Positions 15,603 to 22,791 of a stretch of DNA of 26,271 nt are shown here, in pieces. The first letter of the stretch is position 1. Every line of letters starts with the position of its first letter. The DNA comes from DASRZM01 sp035686365 (GTDB lineage: Bacteria; Pseudomonadota; Gammaproteobacteria; Xanthomonadales; Xanthomonadaceae), in the NCBI GenBank assembly GCA_035686365.1, contig DASRZM010000039.1, forward strand, positions 1 through 26,271, given 5' to 3'. The position numbers were made by a program, and so were the translations under genes. The notes beneath the pieces were generated by a model. It made no database searches. It saw only the letters and a list, made by a program, of their open reading frames with translations, and was not told the origin of the DNA.

Positions 15603-15697
15603 CGCGCCTGCCGTGACCGGCGCTCGGGCGCGGGTGCGGCGGGGATCCGAACGCCGACGCCGTCCGCGCCGGTTCCATCCGCTCCCCGGGATCCGGC

Positions 15698-16678
15698 ATG
15701 ACCGACAAGGTGTACTCGCGCATTCTCGGCACCGGCAGCTACCTTCCGCAGAAGGTGCTCACCAACGCCGATATCGAGAAGTTCGTCGATACCTCCGACG
15801 AATGGATCCGCGAGCGCACCGGGATCCGCCAGCGGCACATCGCGGACGAGGGCCAGACCACCTGCGACCTCGCCCATGGCGCGTCCGTGCGCGCGCTCGA
15901 GGCGGCCGGCGTGGAGCCCGGGGAAATCGACCTGCTGGTGGTGGGCACCACCACGCCCGACCTGATCTTCCCGTCCACCGCCTGCCTGCTGCAGCACCGG
16001 CTCGGGGCCAATGGCTGCGCGGCGTTCGACGTCAACGCCGCCTGTTCGGGTTTCATCTACGCGCTGGCCACGGCCGACCAGTTCATCCGCTCCGGTGCCG
16101 CCAGGCGCGCCCTGGTCGTGGGTGCCGAGACGCTCTCGCGCATGCTCGACTGGTCCGATCGCAAGACCTGCGTGCTGTTCGGCGACGGCGCCGGCGCCGT
16201 GGTCCTGGGCCCGTCCGAAGAGCCGGGCGTGATGTCCACCCACCTGCATGCCGACGGCGGCTACAAGCACCTGCTGTACAACCCGGTTGGTGTGTCCGCC
16301 GGCTTCGAGCGCGATCGCGACGACTTCGGCATCCGCGTGCTGATGGCCGGTAACGAGGTGTTCAAGGTCGCGGTCAAGACCCTGGACTCGGTGGTCGCCG
16401 AGACGCTGGCGGCCAATGGCCTGGACAAGCACGAGATCGACTGGCTGATCCCGCACCAGGCCAACCTGCGCATCATCCTGGCCACGGCGAGGCGGCTGGA
16501 CATGCCGATGGAGCGCGTGGTGGTGACCGTGGACCGGCACGGCAACACCTCGGCGGCCTCGGTGCCGCTGGCACTGGACGAGGCCGTGCGTTCCGGCCAG
16601 GTCAAACGCGGCGAACTCTTGCTGCTTGAGGCTTTCGGCGGCGGTTTCACCTGGGGCTCGGCCCTGCTGCGCTACTGA
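15698..16678 (+). CDS. fabH: 3-oxoacyl-ACP synthase III (KAS III)
   Basis: The product is 326 residues, with the full Cys-His-Asn triad: Cys116 in NAACSGF, His253 in PHQAN and Asn283 in HGNTS. It condenses acetyl-CoA (or a branched acyl-CoA) with malonyl-ACP to begin fatty acid synthesis. The terminal GGGFTWGSALLRY is the usual KAS III end. A GGGA sequence precedes the ATG. It follows rpmF by 124 bp with no plsX between them. A 196-bp repeat-bearing gap then separates it from fabD. Confidence 0.97.
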   Translation: MTDKVYSRILGTGSYLPQKVLTNADIEKFVDTSDEWIRERTGIRQRHIADEGQTTCDLAHGASVRALEAAGVEPGEIDLLVVGTTTPDLIFPSTACLLQHRLGANGCAAFDVNAACSGFIYALATADQFIRSGAARRALVVGAETLSRMLDWSDRKTCVLFGDGAGAVVLGPSEEPGVMSTHLHADGGYKHLLYNPVGVSAGFERDRDDFGIRVLMAGNEVFKVAVKTLDSVVAETLAANGLDKHEIDWLIPHQANLRIILATARRLDMPMERVVVTVDRHGNTSAASVPLALDEAVRSGQVKRGELLLLEAFGGGFTWGSALLRY

Positions 16679-16699
16679 CCTGCCGCAGGAAAAGCGGTC

Positions 16700-16789
16700 G
16701 TCCGCAAAGCACGCAAAAGGACGCAAAGGTAGCGCGGATCGAAGCCGTGTCCCATGGATCCATTTGCGTTCTTTGCGTTCTTTGCGGAC
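16700..16789. repeat. CGCAAAG-type inverted repeat between fabH and fabD
   Basis: The left arm (16700-16728) carries three CGCAAA units, beginning GTCCGCAAAG. The right arm (16763-16789) is its near-perfect reverse complement, with three TTTGCG units ending TTTGCGGAC; the arms differ by one substitution and a small indel. The centre holds the palindrome ATGGATCCAT (16754-16763). I recall similar CGCAAAGGACGCAAAG dispersed repeats from many proteobacterial genomes. The pattern suggests a non-autonomous mobile hairpin. Confidence 0.7.
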
Positions 16790-16811
16790 TGCTCCTCCCT
16801 ACGCGGCCGTA

Positions 16812-16841
16812 GGGACACTCCCACACCCTCTTGGGTATCAT
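16812..16841 (+). promoter_or_regulatory. Candidate promoter of fabD, overlapping a hairpin
   Basis: GGGACA (16812-16817) and TATCAT (16836-16841) are spaced 18 bp apart, giving a leader of about 27 bases to the fabD ATG. The -35 overlaps a perfect 7-bp hairpin at 16797-16814 (CCCTACG/CGTAGGG, loop CGGC), which could be an operator or the end of the upstream transcript. Confidence 0.4.
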
Positions 16842-16874
16842 TCGCGCCCCCGCAGCCGAATCCGGACCGATCCG

Positions 16875-17816
16875 ATGAGCGATCCGACGCTGGCGCTGAC
16901 CTTTCCCGGGCAAGGGTCGCAATCGCCGCGCATGCTCGCCGGGCTGGGCGAACGCGAACCTGCGATCGTCGAGACCTTTGCCGAGGCATCGGCCGGCGCC
17001 GGGGTGGACCTGTGGGCGCTCGTGCAGACCGGTCCCGGCGAGCAGCTGGACCGTACCGAGTTCACCCAGCCGGCACTGCTGGCCGCCGGCGTGGCCGTCT
17101 ACCGGCTGTGGCGTGCGCGCGGCGGCGCGCAGCCGGCGCAGATGGCGGGCCACAGCCTGGGCGAATACACCGCCCTGGTCGCCGCCGGAGCCTTGCCGCT
17201 GGAGCAGGCGGCACGGCTGGTCCGCACCCGCGGCCAGCTGATGCAGGATGCGATCGCGCCGGGCGAGGGTGCGATGGCGGCAGTAATCGGCGCCGAGGAC
17301 GCACTCGTGGAGCAGGTCTGCGCGGAGGTCTCCGGCAGCCGCGTGGTCGCGCCCGCCAACTACAACTCGCCCGGGCAGATCGTGATCGCCGGGCACGCCG
17401 ACGCCGTCGACGCGGCGCTGGCCGCGCTGGCCGAACGCGGGGTCCGCAAGACCGTGAAGCTGGCCGTGAGCGTGCCCTCCCACACCGTGCTGATGGGCGA
17501 GGCCGCCGAACGGCTGGCCGAAGCCATGGATGGCCTGGACTGGACCATGCCTGAAATCCCTGTAATTCAAAATGTTGAAGCACATACATCCAGTGATATC
17601 TCAAGTCTGCGCGCGGCGCTGGTGCAGCAGCTTTTCCGGCCGGTGCGCTGGACCGGCTGCATCCATGCGCTGGCGCAGGCCGGTGCCACCCGCCTGGGCG
17701 AGTGCGGTCCGGGCAAGGTGCTGACCGGTCTGGCCCGGCGGATCGACCGGGCGCTCGATGCGCGCGCGCTGGGCACGCCCGAAGATCTGGACGCCGCGCT
17801 CGCGGCCTGGGCCTGA
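16875..17816 (+). CDS. fabD: Malonyl-CoA:ACP transacylase
   Basis: The product is 313 residues from the ATG at 16875; an upstream in-frame ATG runs back into fabH and is not used. The start FPGQGSQ, the nucleophile Ser94 in GHSLGEY, Arg119 in VRTRGQLMQ and His203 in VPSHTVLM give the complete catalytic set. It transfers malonyl from CoA to ACP. Nineteen consecutive codons near the end (17550-17606) are strikingly AT-rich although the encoded protein, PVIQNVEAHT, fits the family. The gene is followed by a hairpin repeat before fabG. Confidence 0.97.
   Translation: MSDPTLALTFPGQGSQSPRMLAGLGEREPAIVETFAEASAGAGVDLWALVQTGPGEQLDRTEFTQPALLAAGVAVYRLWRARGGAQPAQMAGHSLGEYTALVAAGALPLEQAARLVRTRGQLMQDAIAPGEGAMAAVIGAEDALVEQVCAEVSGSRVVAPANYNSPGQIVIAGHADAVDAALAALAERGVRKTVKLAVSVPSHTVLMGEAAERLAEAMDGLDWTMPEIPVIQNVEAHTSSDISSLRAALVQQLFRPVRWTGCIHALAQAGATRLGECGPGKVLTGLARRIDRALDARALGTPEDLDAALAAWA
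17550..17606 (+). other. AT-rich rare-codon patch inside fabD
   Basis: Sixteen of nineteen codons end in A or T, and G+C is about 36% over 56 bases, against roughly two thirds around it. It contains an imperfect palindrome, TTCAA (17566-17570) and TTGAA (17575-17579), and a weak promoter-like pair: TTGAAG (17575-17580), 16 bp, TATCTC (17597-17602). The reading frame is intact. Confidence 0.75.
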
Positions 17817-17832
17817 GGACAGCGTCGGACAG

Positions 17833-17890
17833 GATTCACGGATTCGGCGAGTCGGATCGAGTCCAGGATGGACTGGATCCGACCTTCCAT
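17833..17890 (+). repeat. Serial-hairpin repeat element, copy 4 (hairpin 5 only)
   Basis: Positions 17839-17888 match 20528-20577 at 45 of 50 bases. The core stem pairs 17851-17865 with 17869-17883 (14 of 15 bp, loop GGA). Relative to the fabF copy, G at stem position 4 and its partner C are replaced there by T and A, so the pairing is kept. It ends 29 bp before the fabG start codon. Confidence 0.8.
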
Positions 17891-17912
17891 GATCGGATCG
17901 ACTGGAGGAAGC

Positions 17913-18653
17913 ATGGAACTGGCATTGCACGCAGACATCGCACTGGTGACCGGCGCCAGCCGCGGCATCGGGGCGGCCATCGCCGAGGAGCTGGTCGCTC
18001 AGGGCGCGACCGTGGTGGGCACGGCGACCAGCCAGGAGGGGGCGCGGGCGATCGGCGAGCGGCTCGGCGACCGCGGATACGGCCGGGTGCTGGACGTCAC
18101 CGACGCGGCCGCGGTCGAGGCGCTGGTGGAGTCGATCCACAAGGACATCGGCCAGCTGACCGTGCTGGTCAACAACGCCGGCATCACCCGCGACCAGCTG
18201 GTGATGCGGATGAAGGACGAGGACTGGCAGGCGATCCTGGATACCAACCTCTCGAGTGTATTCCGCACCAGCAAGGCGGTGATGCGCGGGATGATGAAGG
18301 CGCGCCGGGGCCGCATCGTCAACATCGCCTCGGTGATCGGCCTGACCGGCAACGCCGGCCAGTCCAACTATGCCGCGGCCAAGGCCGGGATCATCGGCTT
18401 TTCCAAGTCGCTGGCGCGCGAGGTCGGCTCGCGCGGGATCACGGTCAACGTGGTCGCACCCGGATTCATAGACACCGATATGACGCGCGCGCTGCCCGAT
18501 GCGCAGAAGGACGCGATGCTGGGGCAGATCGCACTGGGCCGGTTCGGGGAGCCGGCCGACGTGGCACGCGCCGTTGCATTCCTGGCTGGTCCCGCAGCCG
18601 CCTACATCACCGGCGAGACGCTGCACGTCAATGGCGGCATGTACATGCCCTGA
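17913..18653 (+). CDS. fabG: 3-oxoacyl-ACP reductase
   Basis: The product is 246 residues from the ATG at 17913, chosen for the strong GGAGGAAGC just upstream; an earlier in-frame ATG at 17868 lies inside the hairpin repeat. It is a short-chain dehydrogenase with cofactor motif TGASRGIG (13-20), NNAG (87-90), Asn112, Ser140, Tyr153 and Lys157, all intact. It reduces 3-ketoacyl-ACP with NADPH in each elongation cycle. The end HVNGGMYMP is typical of FabG. Confidence 0.98.
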   Translation: MELALHADIALVTGASRGIGAAIAEELVAQGATVVGTATSQEGARAIGERLGDRGYGRVLDVTDAAAVEALVESIHKDIGQLTVLVNNAGITRDQLVMRMKDEDWQAILDTNLSSVFRTSKAVMRGMMKARRGRIVNIASVIGLTGNAGQSNYAAAKAGIIGFSKSLAREVGSRGITVNVVAPGFIDTDMTRALPDAQKDAMLGQIALGRFGEPADVARAVAFLAGPAAAYITGETLHVNGGMYMP

Positions 18654-18728
18654 GGCGCATGCTGCGACCGGCTCGCGCAGCCGGGGGACGGCGTTCCGGG
18701 AGGCGCCTGGGGGCCGTAGGGGGTATGC

Positions 18729-18757
18729 TGGGCATCGGCACCCCGCCCAAGTACAAT
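18729..18757 (+). promoter_or_regulatory. Predicted acpP promoter
   Basis: TGGGCA (18729-18734) and TACAAT (18752-18757) are separated by exactly 17 bp. The predicted start near 18764 would give a leader of about 70 bases. A separate promoter fits the high demand for acyl carrier protein. Confidence 0.6.
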
Positions 18758-18834
18758 GCGCCGGCTTTATCGCCCGGTCCGCCTCGCGCAGGTCGGGGCG
18801 TGACTGGTACTTTCACGGGAGGTTCGAGGAATCC

Positions 18835-19074
18835 ATGAGCAGCATCGAAGAGCGCGTCAAGAAGATCGTCGTCGAACAGCTTGGCGTCAAAGAAGAAGAA
18901 GTCACCCCGAACGCCTCGTTCGTGGACGACCTGGGCGCGGACTCGCTCGACACCGTCGAGCTGGTGATGGCGCTCGAGGAGGAGTTCGAGTGCGAGATTC
19001 CGGACGAGGAGGCCGAGAAGATCACCTCCGTCCAGCAGGCGATCGACTACATCAAGGCGCACGTCAAGGCCTGA
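18835..19074 (+). CDS. acpP: Acyl carrier protein
   Basis: The product is 79 residues, acidic and helical. Ser37 in GADSLD is the phosphopantetheine attachment site. It opens MSSIEERVKKIVVEQLGV and ends ITSVQQAIDYIKAH, both typical of AcpP. GAGGAA lies four bases upstream of the ATG. It carries growing acyl chains between the Fab enzymes encoded on either side and has its own predicted promoter and a downstream hairpin. Confidence 0.99.
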   Translation: MSSIEERVKKIVVEQLGVKEEEVTPNASFVDDLGADSLDTVELVMALEEEFECEIPDEEAEKITSVQQAIDYIKAHVKA

Positions 19075-19090
19075 TCGGTCCATCCCGACA

Positions 19091-19127
19091 GCGGGGCCGC
19101 GCCAGGCCAGGCCCGGTGCGGCCCCGC
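19091..19127 (+). terminator. Attenuator-like hairpin between acpP and fabF
   Basis: A perfect 10-bp stem, GCGGGGCCGC (19091-19100) with GCGGCCCCGC (19118-19127), encloses a 17-base loop and is followed by GCGTTT. It begins 17 bp after the acpP stop. The short T run suggests partial termination, which would let acpP be made in excess over fabF. Confidence 0.5.
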
Positions 19128-19183
19128 GCGTTTCGGCGCGCAGCCGCCGGCGCGCGCATCCGACTGGTCCGCGGGAGAATCCA

Positions 19184-20425
19184 ATGAGCCACCGCCGCGT
19201 CGCCGTCACCGGCATGGGCATCGTCTCGCCGGTGGGCAACGACATCGCAACGGCCTGGAACAGCATCGTCAACGGTCGTTCGGGCATCGGCCCCATCACC
19301 CATTTCGACGCCAGCGGCTTCGCCACGCGCATCGCCGGCGAGGTACGCGACTTCGACGCCGGCCAATGGATGGCGTCGAAGGACGTCAAGAAGATGGATC
19401 CGTTCATCCATTACGGCATCGCGGCCTCGCTGCAGGCCATGCACGATGCCGGCATCGAGGTGGACGAGTCCAATGCCGAGCGCATCGGCGCGGCGATCGG
19501 CGCCGGCATCGGCGGCATCGGGACCATCGAGAAGACGGTCGAGGGCTACCTGGCGGGTGGTCCGCGCAAGATCTCGCCCTTCTTCGTGCCCAGCACCATC
19601 ATCAACATGATCGCGGGCAACCTGTCGATCATGACCGGCATCAAGGGCCCCAACATCGCCGCGGTCACCGCCTGCACGACGGCCACGCACAACATCGGTC
19701 TGGCCATGCGCATGATCCAGTACGGTGAGGCCGACGTCATGGTCGCCGGCGGCGCCGAGTACGCGACCACGCCCACGGCCGTGGGGGGCTTCTGCTCGGC
19801 GCGCGCGCTGTCCACCCGCAACGACCAGCCGCAGCAGGCCAGCCGGCCGTGGGACGCCGGGCGCGACGGCTTCGTGCTCTCCGACGGCGCCGGGATCGTG
19901 GTGCTGGAGGAACTCGAGCGCGCCAGGGCCCGCGGCGCGAAGATCTACTGCGAGCTGATCGGCTTCGGGATGTCCGGCGACGCCTACCACATGACCGCGC
20001 CCAGCGAGAGCGGCGAGGGCGCGATGCGCTGCATGGTCAACGCGCTCAAGGACGCCCGGCTGGCACCGGAGCAGGTGGACTACGTGAACGCGCACGGCAC
20101 CTCGACGCCGGCCGGCGACCTGGCCGAGACACTGGCCGTGAAGAGCGCCTTCGGCGCGCACGCCGCGAAGCTGATGGTCAGCTCCACCAAGTCGATGACC
20201 GGGCACCTGCTGGGTGCGGCCGGCGGCGTGGAGGCGATCTTCTCGGTGCTGGCGATCCACGACGGCATTGCCCCGCCGACGATCAACCTCGAATCGCCCA
20301 GCGAGGGCTGCGACCTGGACTACGTGGCCAACAGCTCGCGCGAGACCCCGATCGAGGTGGCGCTGTCGAACTCCTTCGGCTTCGGCGGCACCAACGGCAC
20401 GCTGGCCTTCCGCCGCTACGGCTAG
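19184..20425 (+). CDS. fabF: 3-oxoacyl-ACP synthase II (KAS II)
   Basis: The product is 413 residues, with the catalytic triad Cys164 (TACTTATHN), His304 (NAHGTSTPAGD) and His341 (SMTGHLLGAAGG), and Lys336. It elongates acyl-ACP and in many bacteria controls temperature-dependent unsaturated fatty acid content. GGGAGA lies seven bases before the ATG. The stop is followed at once by a five-hairpin repeat element that separates it from pabB. Confidence 0.98.
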   Translation: MSHRRVAVTGMGIVSPVGNDIATAWNSIVNGRSGIGPITHFDASGFATRIAGEVRDFDAGQWMASKDVKKMDPFIHYGIAASLQAMHDAGIEVDESNAERIGAAIGAGIGGIGTIEKTVEGYLAGGPRKISPFFVPSTIINMIAGNLSIMTGIKGPNIAAVTACTTATHNIGLAMRMIQYGEADVMVAGGAEYATTPTAVGGFCSARALSTRNDQPQQASRPWDAGRDGFVLSDGAGIVVLEELERARARGAKIYCELIGFGMSGDAYHMTAPSESGEGAMRCMVNALKDARLAPEQVDYVNAHGTSTPAGDLAETLAVKSAFGAHAAKLMVSSTKSMTGHLLGAAGGVEAIFSVLAIHDGIAPPTINLESPSEGCDLDYVANSSRETPIEVALSNSFGFGGTNGTLAFRRYG

Positions 20426-20427
20426 GG

Positions 20428-20580
20428 GACCTCTGAACAGGTTCAGAGGTCCGCGCGCCATGGATGGCGCGCTCGCGGATCAAGCACGCAAGTGCTTGAT
20501 CCAGAGGAGTCGAGTCCGGACATGCGCCGGACTCGGCGAGTCTGATCGAGTCCACGATGGACTTGATCAGACCTTCCCTG
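20428..20580 (+). repeat. Serial-hairpin repeat element, copy 3 (five hairpins)
   Basis: Five consecutive stem-loops fill the fabF-pabB gap. (1) 20428-20451: 11-bp perfect stem, loop AG. (2) 20453-20472: 9-bp perfect stem, loop GG (ATGGAT at the apex). (3) 20477-20502: 11-bp perfect stem, loop GCAA. (4) 20512-20534: 8-bp perfect stem, loop ACATGCG. (5) 20540-20572: 15-bp stem with one G-T pair, loop CGA. Parts recur at 3693, 13505 and 17833. It ends 30 bp before the pabB start. Confidence 0.85.
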
Positions 20581-20602
20581 GCGGAGCAGTGCAGGCCGGG
20601 CG

Positions 20603-21967
20603 ATGAATCCGACCCTGCGCGAACTGCCCGCAAGCCTGGATCTGCTGGCGCTGCACGCGGCCGACCCGCAGCGCTACCCGTGCCTGCTCGAGAGCGCGGC
20701 CTCCGGAACGGCGCGCGGGCGCCACGACGTGCTGTTCGCGTTCGTGCGCCATGGCTTCGCACTGGGCGCCGACGGGCAGACCCGCGAACTGGACGGCACG
20801 CCGCTGGCCGGCGATTTCCTGGCAGTGCTCGACCGGGAGTTCGCCGCCGGCCGCCAGGCGCACGGCGCATTCGCCTCGCACCTGCCCTTCCGCGGCGGCT
20901 GGCTGCTGCTGCTGGGCTACGAACTGGCCACGCAGATCGAGCCCACGCTGCGGCTGCCGATGGGCGAGGGCCCACTCCCGGTCGCCATGGCGCTGCGGTG
21001 TCCGGCGGCCGTGCTGCGTGACCGCACCAGCGGCGCGACCTTCGCGCTGGCCGAGGCCGGCTGCGAGGCGCTGCTCGATGCCATCGCGGCCGATGCGGCG
21101 GCGATGGCCGCGGCGCCGGGCGCCCAGTTCGGGCCGCCGGCGCTGCGCGTCGAGGAAGAACCGCCGCAGCGGTTTCTCGAAGGCGTGATGCGCGTACGCG
21201 AATACATCGCCGCCGGGGACGTGTTCCAGGTCAACCTCTCGCGACTGTGGAGCGCGCAGGCAGCGGGGCCGATCGACGTGGTCGGGCTCTATGCGCGCCT
21301 GCGCAGCAGCAACCCGGGACCGTTCGCGGCGCTGCTGCGCTGGGGCGATACGGCACTGCTCAGCTCCTCGCCCGAGCGCCTGGTCGCGGTGCGCGGCCGC
21401 CGCGTCGAAACCCGGCCGATCGCGGGAACCCGCCCGCGACTGTCCGGCGACGACGACGCCGGGCGCATCCGGGAACTGGTCGGGCACCCCAAGGAGCGTG
21501 CCGAGCATGTGATGCTGATCGACCTGGAGCGCAACGACCTGGGACGGGTGTGCGAACCGGGCAGCGTCGTGGTCGAGGAATTCATGGCAGTGGAGAGCTA
21601 CGCCCACGTGCACCATATCGAGTCCACCGTCGCCGGCGTGCTGCGCGCCGATGCCGGTCCGGGCGCAGTGATCGCGGCGGTGTTCCCGGGCGGCACCATC
21701 ACCGGGTGCCCCAAGGTCCGCTGCATGCAGATCATCGCCGAGCTGGAGGCGGCGCCGCGGGGCGCCTATACCGGCTCGATCGGATACCTGAACCGGGACG
21801 GCGACCTGGACCTGAACATCCTGATCCGAACCGCCGTTACCCAGGGATCACGGCTGTGCTTCCGGGCCGGCGCCGGCATCGTGGCCGACTCGGAGCCCGC
21901 GGCCGAGCTGGCGGAAACCCGCGCCAAGGCGCGCGGCCTGCTGCGTGCCCTGGGAGCCGAAGGATGA
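20603..21967 (+). CDS. pabB: Aminodeoxychorismate synthase component I
   Basis: The product is 454 residues, the normal length. It has the chorismate-binding enzyme core: SSSPERLV, RPIAGTRPR (271-279), HVMLIDLERNDLGRV, PGGTITGCPK (362-371), GAYTGSIGY and FRAGAGIVADS. With a glutaminase subunit not encoded here, it converts chorismate to 4-amino-4-deoxychorismate. The E. coli enzyme has Lys274 in PIKGT; here the residue is Ala (PIAGT), as in anthranilate synthase, so TrpE must be considered. The adjacent coupled pabC strongly supports PabB. The start has only a weak AGG upstream. Its stop overlaps the pabC start as ATGA. Confidence 0.9.
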   Translation: MNPTLRELPASLDLLALHAADPQRYPCLLESAASGTARGRHDVLFAFVRHGFALGADGQTRELDGTPLAGDFLAVLDREFAAGRQAHGAFASHLPFRGGWLLLLGYELATQIEPTLRLPMGEGPLPVAMALRCPAAVLRDRTSGATFALAEAGCEALLDAIAADAAAMAAAPGAQFGPPALRVEEEPPQRFLEGVMRVREYIAAGDVFQVNLSRLWSAQAAGPIDVVGLYARLRSSNPGPFAALLRWGDTALLSSSPERLVAVRGRRVETRPIAGTRPRLSGDDDAGRIRELVGHPKERAEHVMLIDLERNDLGRVCEPGSVVVEEFMAVESYAHVHHIESTVAGVLRADAGPGAVIAAVFPGGTITGCPKVRCMQIIAELEAAPRGAYTGSIGYLNRDGDLDLNILIRTAVTQGSRLCFRAGAGIVADSEPAAELAETRAKARGLLRALGAEG

Positions 21968-22791
21968 GCGGGCAATGGAGCGTCGATGGCGAGCCCGGAA
22001 CCCTGCTGCCGGTGGACGACCGCGGCCTGGCCTACGGCGACGGTGTGTTCGAGACCGTGCGCGTGAACCGCGGCGTCGCGGTGTGGGGCACCCAGCACCT
22101 GGCCCGGCTCGCCGCCGGCTGTGCGGCGCTGGAGATCCACCTACCCGGACTCGGGGCGCTCGAATCCGAGCTGGCCGGCATGGCTGCGCAGTTGGGCGAG
22201 GGCATCGTGAAGCTGATCGTGACCCGCGGCGGCGGTGCCCGTGGCTACCGGCCCGATCCGGATGCCAGGGCGCGTCGCATCGCCAGCGCCCACGGGCTCC
22301 CGATGCCGTCGACGCGCCCGTTGGTTGTGGACATCGCGCAGCTGCGCCTGTCCGTCCAGCCGCGGCTGGCCGGGCTCAAGCACCTGAACCGGATCGAGCA
22401 GGTGCTGGCCGCGCGCGAGTGCGCGACGCGCGGCCTGGACGAGGCGATCCTGGCCGACACCGATGGCCACGCCACGTCCGGCGTGGCCACCAACCTGTTC
22501 TGGCGGCGCGACGGCCACTGGCACACGCCGGCCGTGGACCGCGCCGGCGTCGCCGGCGTGTGCCGGGCATGGATCCTGGAGCGGCGTCCGGACACACGGA
22601 TCGTCCATGCGCCGGTCGACGAGCTCGCCGGTGCCGAAGCGCTTTTCCTGTGCAACAGCGTGCGCGGTATCCTGCCGGTGGCCCGTATGGGCCCGCGTGC
22701 GTTGCCGATCGGGCCGCACACCAGGGCCCTGATGTCGGAGCTGCATGACTTCTGCCCGGCCTTTCACCCAGCGCAGGGAGCTGCCACGTGA
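21964..22791 (+). CDS. pabC: 4-amino-4-deoxychorismate lyase
   Basis: The product is 275 residues of the PLP-dependent fold type IV family. The start contains DDRGLAYGDGVFETVRV, and KHLNRIEQVLA carries the PLP-binding lysine. ILADTDGHATSGVATNLFW and LFLCNSVRGILPV form the cofactor and substrate pocket. It releases pyruvate from aminodeoxychorismate to give p-aminobenzoate for folate. It is translationally coupled to pabB by ATGA and to mltG by GTGA. Confidence 0.93.
   Translation: MSGQWSVDGEPGTLLPVDDRGLAYGDGVFETVRVNRGVAVWGTQHLARLAAGCAALEIHLPGLGALESELAGMAAQLGEGIVKLIVTRGGGARGYRPDPDARARRIASAHGLPMPSTRPLVVDIAQLRLSVQPRLAGLKHLNRIEQVLAARECATRGLDEAILADTDGHATSGVATNLFWRRDGHWHTPAVDRAGVAGVCRAWILERRPDTRIVHAPVDELAGAEALFLCNSVRGILPVARMGPRALPIGPHTRALMSELHDFCPAFHPAQGAAT

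Noticed and set aside
20428..20602. Folate-type riboswitch before pabB
   Set aside because: Parts of the same hairpin array occur after unrelated genes elsewhere in the window, so it is a dispersed element, and no known folate riboswitch core was recognised.
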